Made by a program: the position numbers and the translations under genes | Part shown: positions 1 through 15,106 of the stretch, in pieces | Position numbering within the stretch: position 1 is the stretch's first letter | Layout of the letters: every line of letters begins with the position of its first letter | NCBI GenBank assembly: GCA_007026445.1 | Contig: VDMD01000179.1 | Coordinates: 1 to 39,948, forward strand | Length of the DNA stretch: 39,948 nucleotides | Direction of reading: 5' to 3' | DNA from: Schizophyllum amplum | Taxonomy: Eukaryota > Basidiomycota > Agaricomycetes > Agaricales > Schizophyllaceae | Notes under the pieces: generated by a model | Told to the model about the DNA's origin: nothing | What the model saw: only the letters and a program-made list of their open reading frames with translations | Databases searched by the model: none

Positions 1-1032
1 GCGGAGGCGTACCGTGTCAACTTGCAAGACCTCCGTAGGGGCCTGTCTGAACTGCGCGATGGCCTAAAAGGATACGACAAGAACTCAGCGACCACTTTAC
101 CGACCTCGAACCCGGCGAGCTGTACGGGCGGCAGATGTGGAGTTTGTCGGCAAGGCGACCTCGCAAGTCGAGGACCTTGTAGACGAAGTTAATCTAGCGG
201 ACGCGACATTCAACGAGGTCATCAAGTTCTATGGCGAAGAAGACAAGAACATGTCATCGTCAGAGTTCTTCGGGATCTTCAAGACCTTCGTCACCCGTAC
301 AAGGTGAGCTTGACTGAAGGACTTAGTACGCGGAGACTGATCACTTTTTTGTAGAAATGCAAGGCGGACAATCAGACCATTGCCGAAGAACGAGCGGCTG
401 TGGAGAAGCGCCGGCAAGCGGTGGAGGAATCCAAGGCCAATCGCGCCAAGGCCCAGGAGGCGGCTGGCGACGACGACGACGTGCTGGACACGCTACTCGA
501 GAAGCTCCGCAATGGCGATACGGTAGGCCGGCGCTCGCGGCGCACGCGCCCTAGTGCCAGCAGCAGAGCTGCACCGCCCATGCCGCTCGACCTTACCGAC
601 GTCGACGGTTCCAGCGATGCGGCCAACATCGCACGCGATATGCTTGCGCAACTTGCATCCGACGGGTTCCAAGCAGCCATGCCTGCATCGCCCACTGTCG
701 CAGCTACAGAGCGACGGCGACGGCGACGAGAACAGCGGTCGACTGCGCGCAACGAGGGCGAGCCACGCTCACCGACCAGCGAACTCGAAACCTGCAGGAG
801 GCGTCCGAATATCCTCTATCCGATGGGCCAGGGCATTCGCGGGCGCCTTCGGAAGATGTCCCCCCTTCGTCATAGTCTGTTATTCTTTCTTTCCGTACTC
901 TGTTATTCCACTCCTTCACGATCACTAGCCGATACCAGGACCGTATATATCATTTATTATGTATCCGTATTTCGCACTGCTCTCGCACCACGCACACTGG
1001 ATGTTCTACCTCGCACTACAATGACCAGCTGA
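1..1032 (+). CDS. Formin, C-terminal fragment (end of FH2 domain plus DAD)
   Basis: Formins nucleate and elongate unbranched actin filaments for polarity and cytokinesis. This is only the 3' end; the gene enters from the left edge. Positions 1-303 encode the last helices of an FH2 domain (motifs HFTDLEPGELYGRQMW, SQVEDLVDEV, EFFGIFKTFV). An intron at 304-354 (GTGAGC...TAG) leads to KCKADNQTIAEERAAVEKRR, a charged coiled coil. A diaphanous-autoregulatory-like motif follows (VLDTLLEKLRNGD, then RRSRRTR), which in the family binds the N-terminal inhibitory domain. The frame slips by one base near 86, 143-146 and 294-296; supplying a base at each gives an uninterrupted formin reading, so I treat these as sequence errors. 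The exact stop is uncertain. The open frame runs to 1032, but a frame change near 700-770 would end the protein at 875 with a more coding-like tail (SDGPGHSRAPSEDVPPSS). Confidence 0.85.
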
Positions 1033-1203
1033 CGACCTTCCGCTCTTTCCTGTGCCATGGAGTATATCTAGCTGTAGATAGGGACAAGTACATCAGTAGG
1101 ACACTAGTACTGCGTGCTCTGAATGATTATGTATTCTGCAGGGATATGAGGGATGTCGTCATGAGGGGAGGCGAACGCAAATTTGTCCACAACGTTCATG
1201 ACA

Positions 1204-3355
1204 ATGGCGGCGGCGGCGACCGCGGCAGCGACAGTGTCGACGATATTCCGAGTGCTCTGCTACGGATTTCTACGAGTGATCCCCTCGCCGGTGCTGCTCT
1301 ATCTCATCGGCCTCTTCTATCCCCTCCACCTCGCCACCTGGGTCTTCCTCTCCCCCACACAAGTTCGTTTCGCGTCCCCCACGCGCCTCTCATCCCCCCT
1401 GCTGACCGCGTCTCCTGCAGCTCGGGAAAGGGCACGATGCTCAGCATGTCCCCAAGTCTGTGCTCCTGTCACTCCCGACGCGTTCACGACCTTCACGAAT
1501 CATCAACCTGACCATCAACGCCCTGCTGCTGCTCTGCGTGGGCGACATGGTCGCGTCCCCCCTCATCGACCCCGCCACGAGCCTCACGTTTGCGCGCACG
1601 GGTGCCGTGTACGAAGATGGGGCGAACATCGTCGTCCGGTATCCGCAGACGAACGCGACCGAAGGCGCCGTCCGCGTGCTCTGGCGCAAGACGGACGACG
1701 AGCAGTCCCCTGCGTGGATCAAGGGTCCGCTCGTGCAAATGAACTCGGATTCTGATTGGGTGGGCCATGCGAGCATCTTTGGCTTAGTGGAGTCGACCCA
1801 GTATGAATGTGAGTGACCCCTGTTCCCCCTTCCCCCTCCAGCCTAACTTGCATCAGACATACTCTCGTCGCCCGACAGCGATATCCTCCCATATCCCGAG
1901 AAACCCATCACGTTCCGCACCTTCCCCAACCCACGCACCAAGGGATCCAACTTCCGCTTCATCTCGACGTCATCCATCTCCCGAACTTCCCCTATGTGCC
2001 CGGCGCGAGGGACACCATGCTGGGCTGGGATTACTTGGCGAACTACCTTGAGACGCAGGTCAAGGAAGCAACCGCGCCTCTCGTGCAATTCGCGCTCTTC
2101 CTCGGCGACTTCATCTATGCGGACGTCCCCTACTACTGGGGAGACGACCAGGAAGCCTATCGCCGCTGTACCGTCGCAACTACAGAGTGCAAGCTTCCGC
2201 AGAGTATACGAGCAACTGCGTGAGTCAGCTGGTGTCTGCCTCTGTATCCTAATTTAACCCTCACCGAACAGCCATCCTTCATACTTACGACGATCACGAA
2301 GTACGGAGCATGTCCCAAACGCAACCCTTGTCTTGACTCACGCGACCCCAGATACTGAACAACTTTTCTGGGCTCGACGATCCTGCAACTGCCCCGTACC
2401 CTAACGCCTCGGACGCTTTTGACATCTACAACGCGCGCGCCAACTACCCCGCAAGAAGCACTGGCCAGTACTACTACACGTTCAACTACGACGATTCGGC
2501 CTTCTTCGTTCTCGACACCCGGCGCTACCGCGACGGTCTCGACGTACCCTTTGAGGAACGCACCATGCTCGGCGCAAAGCAGCTCGCTGCCTTGCGGTCC
2601 TGGATACAGAACGTAAGCCGTCCTAGGCATACATCCTTCTCTCCCTATTCACGATCGTCCACAGTCCAAAGAACACTGCGACATTCAAATTTGTGGTGTC
2701 CTCCGTGCCCTTCACTTCTCTGTGGGGTCACGACGCCCAGACGGACTGCTGGCCTGGCTTCCCCACAGAACGCGCTGCGCTCTTCGAGCTATTCCATTCC
2801 GTCCCCAACATCGTTATCCTATCGGGTGACCGCCACGAATTCGCCCACATCGAGTACGCCGGAGGGCACGGGCAGCACACTTTCCACGAAGTCTCGGCGA
2901 GCCCGATGAACATGTTCTATATCCCCCTCTACCACACGCTCAAGCAGCAGAGTGCGGAGACCCTCGCGGTCACCGTGGCGCGTGAGGGTGTCAATGGCAC
3001 GGAGTTCGTCGACGAGGAAGTGCCGCGGGAGCGCGTCTTGAAGTACATCCCGCAAGGGAATCAAAAATGGTTTGTCTCGGACTTTACTTTCACCCACCAC
3101 GCTAACATTACCGGCAGGGCAACGTTCGACGTCGACACGCGTGACCCTCACTATCCTACGGTTCAAATTGAGGCCTTCATTGGTGGCGCCCCCGCATATC
3201 AGTAAGTGGCCTCTGAACCAAAACCCAGCAAGGTCTTGACCGTCACCAGCTACCAACTCAACGGCACCGCTGTGAACCTGCGCCGCGGCTTCAGCGCCAT
3301 CGGCGAGCGCTTCGACCTCTCCAACTTCTTCTCCAACTTGTTCCAGTCGCGTTAG
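1204..3355 (+). CDS. PhoD-like metallophosphatase, membrane-anchored
   Basis: Predicted phosphatase of the PhoD/alkaline phosphatase D fold. The chosen ATG (1204, A at -3) opens a hydrophobic N-terminus with one or two membrane segments (VLCYGFLRVIPSPVLLYLIG). After an intron at 1363-1420 comes another hydrophobic stretch (IINLTINALLLLCVGDMVA), then the N-terminal sandwich domain (YPQTNATEGAVRVLWR). Metal-binding blocks are visible in family order: LGDFIYADVP near 2105, HTYDDHE near 2285 and GDRHEFA near 2825. Further introns fall at about 1809-1856, 2222-2270, 2303-2350, 2613-2664 and 3202-3250; the protein ends FFSNLFQSR at 3355. The frame slips near 1980, 2166, 2183 (one C missing each) and 2668 (one A extra). 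All four sit in short base runs and the motifs resume intact, so I read this as a functional gene with sequence errors. It converges on PEX6, 185 bp from stop to stop. Confidence 0.85.
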
Positions 3356-3540
3356 GACTTCCTCACGAGCGGAGCGGAGGTCAGGACACCGCACTCGGAC
3401 ACCCCTGGAATCTATAGCATACATGTAGATCCCCTTCAGCATCGCGAACTTAGTAGATGTTATGCTAGCGCCAAGTAATGTACAGATAGCGTAGCGGTGT
3501 GTTCTCGTATCTGTTTTATGTACGATCTAGTTTTGTAGAA

Positions 3541-7558
<4,018 letters not shown>

Positions 7559-7756
7559 GAAAGACGAGAGCAAGAGACGACGCGCACTGTGTGTTCCCCG
7601 GATTCGGCGCGTTTAGCGCCGGGCGTGTGATTGCAGCCGATCGCGGAAGCCGATAGCAAGCAGCCGACAACTTCAGCACAGCATTTCTGCCCTTGTCTTT
7701 TTTCGCAACACTCTACAAAAAAAATCCTTATTTCCTCAAACAAACCAGAAAATACA

Positions 7757-8526
7757 ATGAACAGAGGCGGACGCGGCGGAGGACGAGGATGGGGCGGTGG
7801 CCGTGGTGGCGGTCGTGGCGGCTTCCAGCAGCGCGACATGGGCCCCCTGATCAAGTACTAGGTCCGTTCCCCGTCGCCTCCCTCGCGCTCGCAAGCTCTC
7901 ACTCACACACCCTCCCCCCTTCCCAGAAATGGGCTCCTTCATCCACGCCGTCGAGGACGAGATGCTCTGCACATCCCTCATGCCCGACAAAGTCCCCTAC
8001 TTCAACGCCCCCATCTACCTCCAAAACAAGTCCGTCATCGGCAAGGTCGACGAGATCCTCGGGCCCATAAACGAAGTCTACTTCTCCATCAAAATGGGTG
8101 AGGGCATGGTCGCCAGCAGCTTCAAGAAGGGCGACAAGGTCTACATCGGCGGCGACAAGCTGCTTCCCATCGACCGCTTCCTCCCCAAGCCCAAAGCAGC
8201 GGGCGGCGTCAGTGCGTATACAAACAATTCACACTATTCATTCAAAGTATCTAACATCACTTCAAGAAAAGCGCGGAGGCGGACGAGGCGCACCAGGCGG
8301 CGGCAGAGGCGGTCGTGGTGCTCCTCGCGGCGGCGGATTCCAATCGCGCGGCGGCTTCGGCCGCGGTGCCCCCCGCGGAGGCGGGCGAGGCTTCGGCGGC
8401 GATCGTGGACGCGGCGCACCAAGAGGACGCGGAGGCTTCGGTGGAGATAGAGGCGGAGGCGGAGGCGGTTGGGGTGGTCGCGGCGGCGGTGGTGGTGGCG
8501 GCAGGGGCGGCTACCGAGGATCATAG
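7757..8526 (+). CDS. GAR1: H/ACA ribonucleoprotein subunit Gar1
   Basis: Gar1 is a core protein of nucleolar H/ACA snoRNPs, which pseudouridylate rRNA. Exon 1 (7757-7861) encodes a glycine-arginine-rich N-terminus ([15 protein letters not shown]). Exon 2 (7927-8211) encodes the highly conserved Gar1 core: [46 protein letters not shown] and [20 protein letters not shown]. Exon 3 (8267-8526) encodes a long RGG tail ending GRGGYRGS. Introns at 7862-7926 and 8212-8266 join in frame (V-K-K-R at the second). In exon 1 the run of five C at 7843-7847 must be six for the frame to reach the donor and give MGPPDQVLEMGSF. As written, exon 1 hits a stop at 7859, so an automatic model may start at 7929 instead. 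It is convergent with the Mis14 gene, with 87 bp between stop codons. Confidence 0.93.
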
Positions 8527-8613
8527 TCTGCCAACCTGGATTCTCTACCTTCCCCCATCCCCTCCCGTTGCCGAGCAGTGCGCGTCGGCACCGGACACAT
8601 ACGCGCTGCGCGT

Positions 8614-9417
8614 TCACGATCTCAGGTGCTTCATATCTGCCTCGACCTCTATATCGCGTTGTACGCGCTCTTTTTGTGTACTCAGCGACTGCCGTCGCAT
8701 CAGCTTGGTGTATCATCATGTACAACAGCCATCGCACCTGCACGATCTCGCGATTCAGCGCCTGCGTCTCGCCGAACACGTCCTCTATTTGCTCGAATCT
8801 CGCAGTCGCGTCTGCACGCAGTTTAGTCAGTTTATGAGCCCGCAACGACGCGTCGTGGGGCGTACCTTCAATGTCCGGGATGACCTCTTCCTCACCGTCG
8901 TCCGATACAGACATTGCGTCGAACTGCTGGCGCTCTTCCAGCAGCGTGGACAGCATTCCCTGGATCTCTTGTGGCTGAGACTTGCTCTGATGCGCCAGCT
9001 GCTTGTGCCAGTCCAAATTCGTCGCGTTGAGCGACCATATCTTCCTGTCCAGCGCCTCGTCAAAGGGCTCGGTGTCTGAGTGCAGTTCGCGTCAAGGCGT
9101 GCAAATATGTCAACGCATGCAACGCACCGAGTTCATCCTCGTTCACACTGTCCATCTCCTGACCGTTGACGCGCACATTCTTCTTCATGGCTACAAAGAT
9201 CCCTTCCAGATACTGCACGGCCAGTCAGAGGGGCGCCACAAACGTAGAAGACGCGCACCTCGTCCAGCGCCTTACGCGCCGCCTCTTGATCCTTCTTGCT
9301 CGCACGCGTCCCCGCCAAGTTGGACTCGAAGCTCTGCTTCAGAGCAGCCGTGATGTTCTCCTTGATCTGCCGCCATTCGTGCACCGTGCTGATCGAGATA
9401 CGGTCCCCCGAGTCCAT
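8614..9417 (-). CDS. NSL1: Kinetochore MIND/Mis12-complex subunit Mis14/Nsl1
   Basis: The predicted product is the Mis14/Nsl1 subunit of the Mis12 (MIND) complex, which links centromere chromatin to the Ndc80 complex. Five exons splice in frame from the ATG at 9417 (MDSGDRISISTVHEW) to the TGA at 8614. The order of blocks matches Nsl1: a helical N-terminus (ENITAALKQSFESNLAG), the diagnostic NVRVNGQEMDSV (compare the family's INGQ block), PFDEALDRKIWSLN, a glutamine-rich helix (STLLEERQQFDAM) and a C-terminal coiled coil (SLSTQKERVQRDIEVEADMK). Introns use GTGCGC, GTGCGT, GTACGC and GTGCGA donors of about 45-55 nt. Total length is about 190 residues, compact for the family. The assignment rests on motif order rather than strong identity, so another coiled-coil kinetochore protein is possible. 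Confidence 0.72.
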
Positions 9418-9496
9418 GATGATGATGATATGTAGTCAAGAGTACAAAGGGCACGATCATAAATACATCCCAACAAATCAGCAACTCCTAATCCTA

Positions 9497-10451
9497 CTAT
9501 GCAGTTGTCCGTTGTTTTTTCACCACCTTGATCCCCGCCAGCTTCCCCGTCTTCTTCTTCGCCGCCATCCCCGCCGTCGACGTCTTGATCAGCGTCCTCG
9601 CCGAGTCTGGTAGCAGACTCTGTATCGACGGCTCCACATCGTCCGCCGCCTTCCGCTTCACCGTCACCACCCTCGGCTCGCTGGGCTCGCCCGCCGAGGA
9701 CGACGACGGCCCCGCGCCCGCGCGCACCTTCGCAAACACCTCCTGCACAATCTTCTCGTCCTCGTCCTCCAGCCGTTGCCGCTCCGCGTCCTCTTCGTCC
9801 TCCACCTCCTGCATCTCGATCTTCGCGAGCAGGTCCACCGAGTGCCCCACGCGCTCGTTGCGCGCGTTGCGCGCCCGGATGTCCTGCAGCGCGTCGAGGA
9901 TGTCCATCTCGCGCTTCGAGTCCACCGTGCGGTTCTCGAGTGCCTTCATTGGATTGTTCTCCTCCTCCTCCAGTCGCGCCAAGCGGTCCTCCTCCTCGAC
10001 CTCCTTCTCCTCGCGCCAGGGCTCGAAGTTTCGAGACGCGCCATGCTCTGCTGCGTAGTCTGTGTTCTTGGGGTCGGTCTTGAAGGTGATTTCGGCTGAA
10101 CAGAGGGTGCTGCATGTCCGTTAGTCATCGCGAGGGAGGGCAGATAGCAAGTCGACGCGCCATTTGATGTAGAACCTGAATATCTTGATCCCATAGTAGT
10201 CCTCCCCTTGCACCGTCTCCTTGCGCGCGTTGAACTTCTTGCCCTTGTAGATGTATTCTCCGCAGGTATTGCATCTCATGGAGAAGGGGGCCATGAGACG
10301 CACGACCTGCTGCGAGTTCTTCGTGCCCTTGCGCCGCGGAATAAGATCCGGGTCGAAGTCGGGCGGGAAGTATTTGTTAAGGACTATCTCACATGTCAGT
10401 AAACTTCATTCGTTCCCAGAGCGCAAGCCACGCACCTTTGCGCTCGGACAT
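9497..10451 (-). CDS. YJU2: Splicing factor YJU2/CWC16 (CCDC94 family)
   Basis: Yju2 joins the Prp19-associated spliceosome and promotes the first catalytic step. The start at 10451 encodes only MSERK before an intron (GTGCGT...TAG). Then comes the conserved core: [74 protein letters not shown]. The two Cys-x2-Cys pairs form the family's zinc site. The second pair is created only when the intron at 10110-10160 is removed, and that intron appears to begin with GC rather than GT (TG|GCGCGT). The remainder is an acidic and lysine-rich coiled coil ([20 protein letters not shown]) ending [13 protein letters not shown], likely with a basic nuclear localisation signal. A CACGTG box lies 67 nt upstream of the ATG. 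Confidence 0.92.
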
Positions 10452-10518
10452 GGTGACGGTTGGCGGTCAAGGAAGCGCTGACCGGGAGTTCGGTCCGTGT
10501 CGATCTCCTGGCATTGAG

Positions 10519-10524
10519 CACGTG
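10519..10524. promoter_or_regulatory. CACGTG E-box upstream of YJU2
   Basis: This is a perfect CACGTG palindrome 67 nt before the YJU2 start codon, in the 266 bp between YJU2 and the NIT2 stop. A similar element sits 69 nt before CDC5. In fungi this core is bound by bHLH proteins such as Cbf1 or Pho4; its use here is inferred only from position. Confidence 0.35.
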
Positions 10525-10717
10525 GTTGGCACCCATTAGGACCTACATGTTCAATTGCCCTTGGTCTGCAAATGGCCAATAAATATCTATGCAATCATGA
10601 TAATTATAGTAAGCGAGAGCAGTTCTCGGGTGTACACTGTATTCCACTGTAGATGTGCATTTTCCTCCTCTTCTTACATGATCGTTCCAGTAGATACTGT
10701 GCTTGCATGACCACCGT

Positions 10718-12086
10718 TCAGGCAGATACATCGGGGTAGACATCAAAGCGCCTTTGAGTAGTCACCGGAATTCCTGCTCGTGCTTCATCAAAAGCCTTGG
10801 GGTCTTAACGTGCAATGAGTAACAAGAAAAACTAGAGACGGATGGTCCTTACCGATATCGACAAAGATGATCTCTTCGCCTTCCCCAGCCTCGCCCAATA
10901 CCCTTCCCCTGGATGAATTGTCAGCATGCCAACATCGAGGAAGCAGCTGTCTGGCAAGTACATACATAGGATCGACGACCATAGAATGCCCCCAGGCGTG
11001 GTATCCCGCCGACATGTCGCGAGCTGGACTACACATGGAGAAAAACACCTGCTGGTCGTTCGCCCTGTAGCTGACTGTAAGCAATCTACGGATATACAAT
11101 ATGCTGTCATGTACCGTGCGCGTTGCAGAAGCTCCCAGTGAAGAGGACCTGTTGTCATGTTGAAGGCGCCGGGGTATATGAGGACTTGGGCTCCTGAGAT
11201 CTAGGTGAGAGGATGAATGCATCTTTTGATGCAACGCTTGCCTTTCCGTGCAGCAATCATCGCCAACTCAGGGAACCGCACATCGTAGCAGATTCCGAGG
11301 CTAAAGAACGATCAGAGGAAAGGACGCTGCACATACGAACAGTCGACGGACCCGATGCGCGCAAATTCTGCTTGTTGTGAGTATGGGACGGGCTTGGAGA
11401 GATGTGTACTCACCTGTATCAAAGTAGTTGGCCACGTTTCCCCCCGTGAGGGTGTCACTTTCCTGCCGGTGTGTCGCTTAGGCGACATCGGACAGCAAGC
11501 CTCTCTCACCACTTACCCTGAAAGTGATCTTCCCGGGTATGTCGATGTCAAATAGGTGCACTTTGCGGTGCATTGCGACGAGGTCGCCTGCAGAGCCGAA
11601 ACTCATGCGTCAATATCATAAGGTTAACTTGGTATCTCAACGTACCCTTCGGCGAGTAGACCGTGCAGGTGTTGTAGTACGTATCGTCTGCCTTCTCCGG
11701 GACCGATCCACCAATTAGCCATGTATTTGTCTCCTGAGCAATGGCAGACAGCATCTTCACGCTGTCGCTCTCGGTCTTGGAGACATCGTATGGTTGGCCG
11801 GGCATGTATCCAATCTTCTCAGCGTATACTGGAAAGTGCGTCGCGCCGTAGGGAGAATTGAAGCATTCCTGAGCAGTACGAGTTTGTTACGGTTGGTTCA
11901 GATGTGAAATTGACTCACGGGAAGCACGATGAGGCTCGGTTTCTTGCCATCCTTACCAGCTGCTGCCTTGATGACCATGTCGCGCGCATGCTTCAGATTG
12001 TCCGCCTTGTTAACGCCGATCTGGCCCAACTGCACCAGGGCAAGAGTAAAGGGCTTAAGCGCAGGTGCCTTGCTCAGAAGGGACAT
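10718..12086 (-). CDS. NIT2: Omega-amidase NIT2-type (nitrilase superfamily)
   Basis: Omega-amidase hydrolyses alpha-ketoglutaramate and alpha-ketosuccinamate, closing the glutamine transaminase cycle. The start is placed at 12086 ([20 protein letters not shown]); upstream in-frame ATGs give only a poor extension. The nitrilase triad is visible: Glu in [10 protein letters not shown], split by an intron; Lys in [15 protein letters not shown]; Cys in [11 protein letters not shown]. Family blocks [55 protein letters not shown] and [12 protein letters not shown] follow in order. The gene is divided into many short exons, about nine. The last exon joins only if the TTTT run (10790-10793 on the + strand) is one base too long, another probable sequence error. 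It is divergent from the kinase-fold gene at 12270 across 183 bp. Confidence 0.88.
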
Positions 12087-12269
12087 GGCACGCGATGGTG
12101 GTGAGAGTGATGAGTCGAACAATGGCATTTCCAGGAATGGCAATCCGGTCCAGCATGCCTGCCGCATCGTCATTGATCAGTCGTGTCGGGGTGAAGCCGA
12201 TCGCGGGTTATAACCATCCATCAATCATGTTCGACTTCCTTTATCCAATCTCCCTCTCCTCTTCCCCCC

Positions 12270-13572
12270 ATGTTGCTCGTCATATACAACCCCGCCTGCG
12301 GTGACAGGACCGCCAAGAGCTTCGTCGATGCGAATGTGCTCCCGCTGCTCACTGACGCCGGCAAGACGCCGGACAAGGTCGTCGCTACGGACCTCTCAGT
12401 CCCAGAGCTGCACCCCGCAGCCATCGTCAAGGAGGCCCTGGAGACCTCTGAGGACGATGTCAGCATCATCCTCGCATCGGGGGACGGCACACTGAACGAC
12501 ATCGTGTCCGTCTTGTCCGTCAACCCCGCCGTGGGCCCCAAATCCGGCGAGCACTTCCGTCTCTGCCTGGCTCTTGTCCCTTGCGGTACAGGTTAGTAGC
12601 CGTGGTGATCTGAGCTTGCTAGATACAAACAATCAACAGCCAACGCCATGTATTCTTCCCTCTTCCCCCCATCTAGCGAACACGAAGCCAAGGACCCCGC
12701 CTACAGGCTGCGCTCCGTCCAGGCCCTCATCGCCGGCGGGCAAACCGTCCCCTTGACCCTCGCCATCACCACCTTCTCCGCGCATCCCTCCGCCCGCAAG
12801 CCCCCGCGCGCCTCCGTCTCCTGCGTCGTCACCTCCACCGCCCTCCACGCCTGCATCCTCCACAGCTCCGAGGCTTTGCGCGAGTCGCACCCCGGCATCG
12901 AGCGCTTCAAGCTCGCCGCGCAGGAGAACAGCGCAAAGTGGTACAACGCGCACGCCAAGATCCTCCCCGCCGCCGGCGCCAAGTACGTGCAGGTCTACGA
13001 CCCCGCGACGCGCGCCTTCGTGCGGCACCCGGACTCGGACAGGGTGGACCCAATTGTGGATCTCTACGGGCCGTTCATCTACTTCTTGTCGGCCATCAAC
13101 GTCGACAGGCTCGAGCCGGTGTTCAGGGTGGCACCGTTGGCGGGGGCGAGGGGGCAGACGGTACCGTCGCTTGATGTTGTCGTCGTGCGTCCTATGGAGG
13201 ACCCCACGATGACGTGGGACGCGCCCGAGACTCGCGCTGCCTTCGTCGAGAAGATATGGAAGGTCATGGGCGCTGCTTACCAGGACGGGAAGCACATTGA
13301 CTTGCGCTACAATGAGGAAGGGGAGATCGTCGAAGGAGGTGAAGGACCTCCGGTTGTGGAATACTGTGAGTGTCACACTTGAGGTTAGTGAGGGGTTTCT
13401 GACATCGTTTACAGTCCGCTGCGGCGGTTGGGAATGGATGCCCGATGATATCGACGCTGATGCGCATCTCGTCTGCAACGATGGCGCCATCTCCCATCTC
13501 GACCCCGGAGGGCGCGTTGTCTGCGTCGCAGCGCGCGCCACATCCGCAGGCGGGTTCATGATTTATGCTTGA
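12270..13572 (+). CDS. Diacylglycerol/sphingosine kinase catalytic-domain protein
   Basis: This is a member of the DAGKc lipid-kinase fold. Exon 1 (from ATG 12270) encodes LVIYNPACGDRTAKSFV and the nucleotide loop ILASGDGTLNDIVS. The more usual motif is GGDGT, so Ser-Gly-Asp-Gly is a mild variant. An intron at about 12592-12643 splits PCGT|ANAMYSSLFP, the family's GTxNxxA block. The C-terminal half (FKLAAQENSAKWYNAHAKIL, PSLDVVVVRPMEDP, FRCGGWEWMPDD) matches the beta-sandwich lobe of this family. A second intron, at about 13364-13412, precedes the last exon, which ends SAGGFMIYA. I see no signal peptide or membrane segment, so a cytosolic lipid kinase is the simplest view. The substrate cannot be told from sequence: long-chain base, diacylglycerol or another lipid. 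It is convergent with UMP-CMP kinase, 157 bp between stops. Confidence 0.82.
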
Positions 13573-13729
13573 TGAAGGTTGAAGTGATCCAGGACTCGTG
13601 CTCTCATCTAGATGTTCAGCATTTATTATCCAACATTGTACTTCCTGTAAACGATACTGCGACTTGCTATAAGGGCAATCCTGTCCACAGTGCTTGTATA
13701 TAAGCGGACATGACGGCAGTTTGACCGAC

Positions 13730-14839
<1,110 letters not shown>

Positions 14840-14845
14840 GGCTGT

Positions 14846-15028
14846 CTACTTCTTCTCGTCTTCGGGGTGGCGGACGGGGATGAGGGGGTTGTCTGCGAGG
14901 CGTCTGGACTGGGAGGCGGGAGCGGTGCCCTCTCGTTTCTTGACGATATAGTAGAATGCGCCGGCGGATGCGGCGATGGCGGCGACGAAGGCGAACGGCG
15001 AGGGCGGTGGATAAGAGGCAGGAGGCAT
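14846..15028 (-). CDS. 60-residue single-pass membrane microprotein ORF
   Basis: This short intronless ORF runs from ATG 15028 (G at -3) to TAG 14846, immediately upstream of UMP-CMP kinase. The product starts MPPASYPPPSP, has one hydrophobic segment of about 18 residues (FAFVAAIAASAGAFYYIV) followed by KKREG, and a polar tail (SQSRRLADNPLIPVRHPEDE). A proline-rich start, one transmembrane helix and a flanking basic patch would suit a small mitochondrial or ER membrane protein. It is composed like a real protein, not like antisense noise, and there is no other gene in this interval. I do not recognise the family. It could be a conserved upstream ORF, the first cistron of a dicistronic mRNA, or a separate gene. 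It is divergent from NUP37, 78 bp between start codons. Confidence 0.55.
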   Translation of the reverse strand: MPPASYPPPSPFAFVAAIAASAGAFYYIVKKREGTAPASQSRRLADNPLIPVRHPEDEKK

Positions 15029-15106
15029 AACAGCCAGCGCACAAACAACCCACAACGCGCCCGACAAGTCCCAGAACGCGTGCGTCCAAGCGCCAAACCG
15101 CTCCTC

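Noticed and set aside
1..360. Formin fragment as a decayed pseudogene
   Set aside because: The same kind of one-base slip in short runs occurs in essential genes across the window, so sequence error explains it better.
7843..7861. Programmed frameshift in GAR1 exon 1
   Set aside because: A missing C in a C run is simpler, and matching slips occur in unrelated genes at different motifs.
8267..8526. Regular GGC/CGC-rich repeats suggestive of a satellite or CRISPR-like array
   Set aside because: They encode the RGG tail of Gar1; there are no spacers and the repeats follow codons.
9528..10058. 176-codon Ser-rich plus-strand ORF
   Set aside because: It is the antisense shadow of the acidic and lysine-rich tail of YJU2.
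12633..13559. 308-codon minus-strand ORF over the DAGK-fold gene
   Set aside because: It is antisense to an exon with clear family motifs; its composition is the mirror of GC-rich codons on the other strand.
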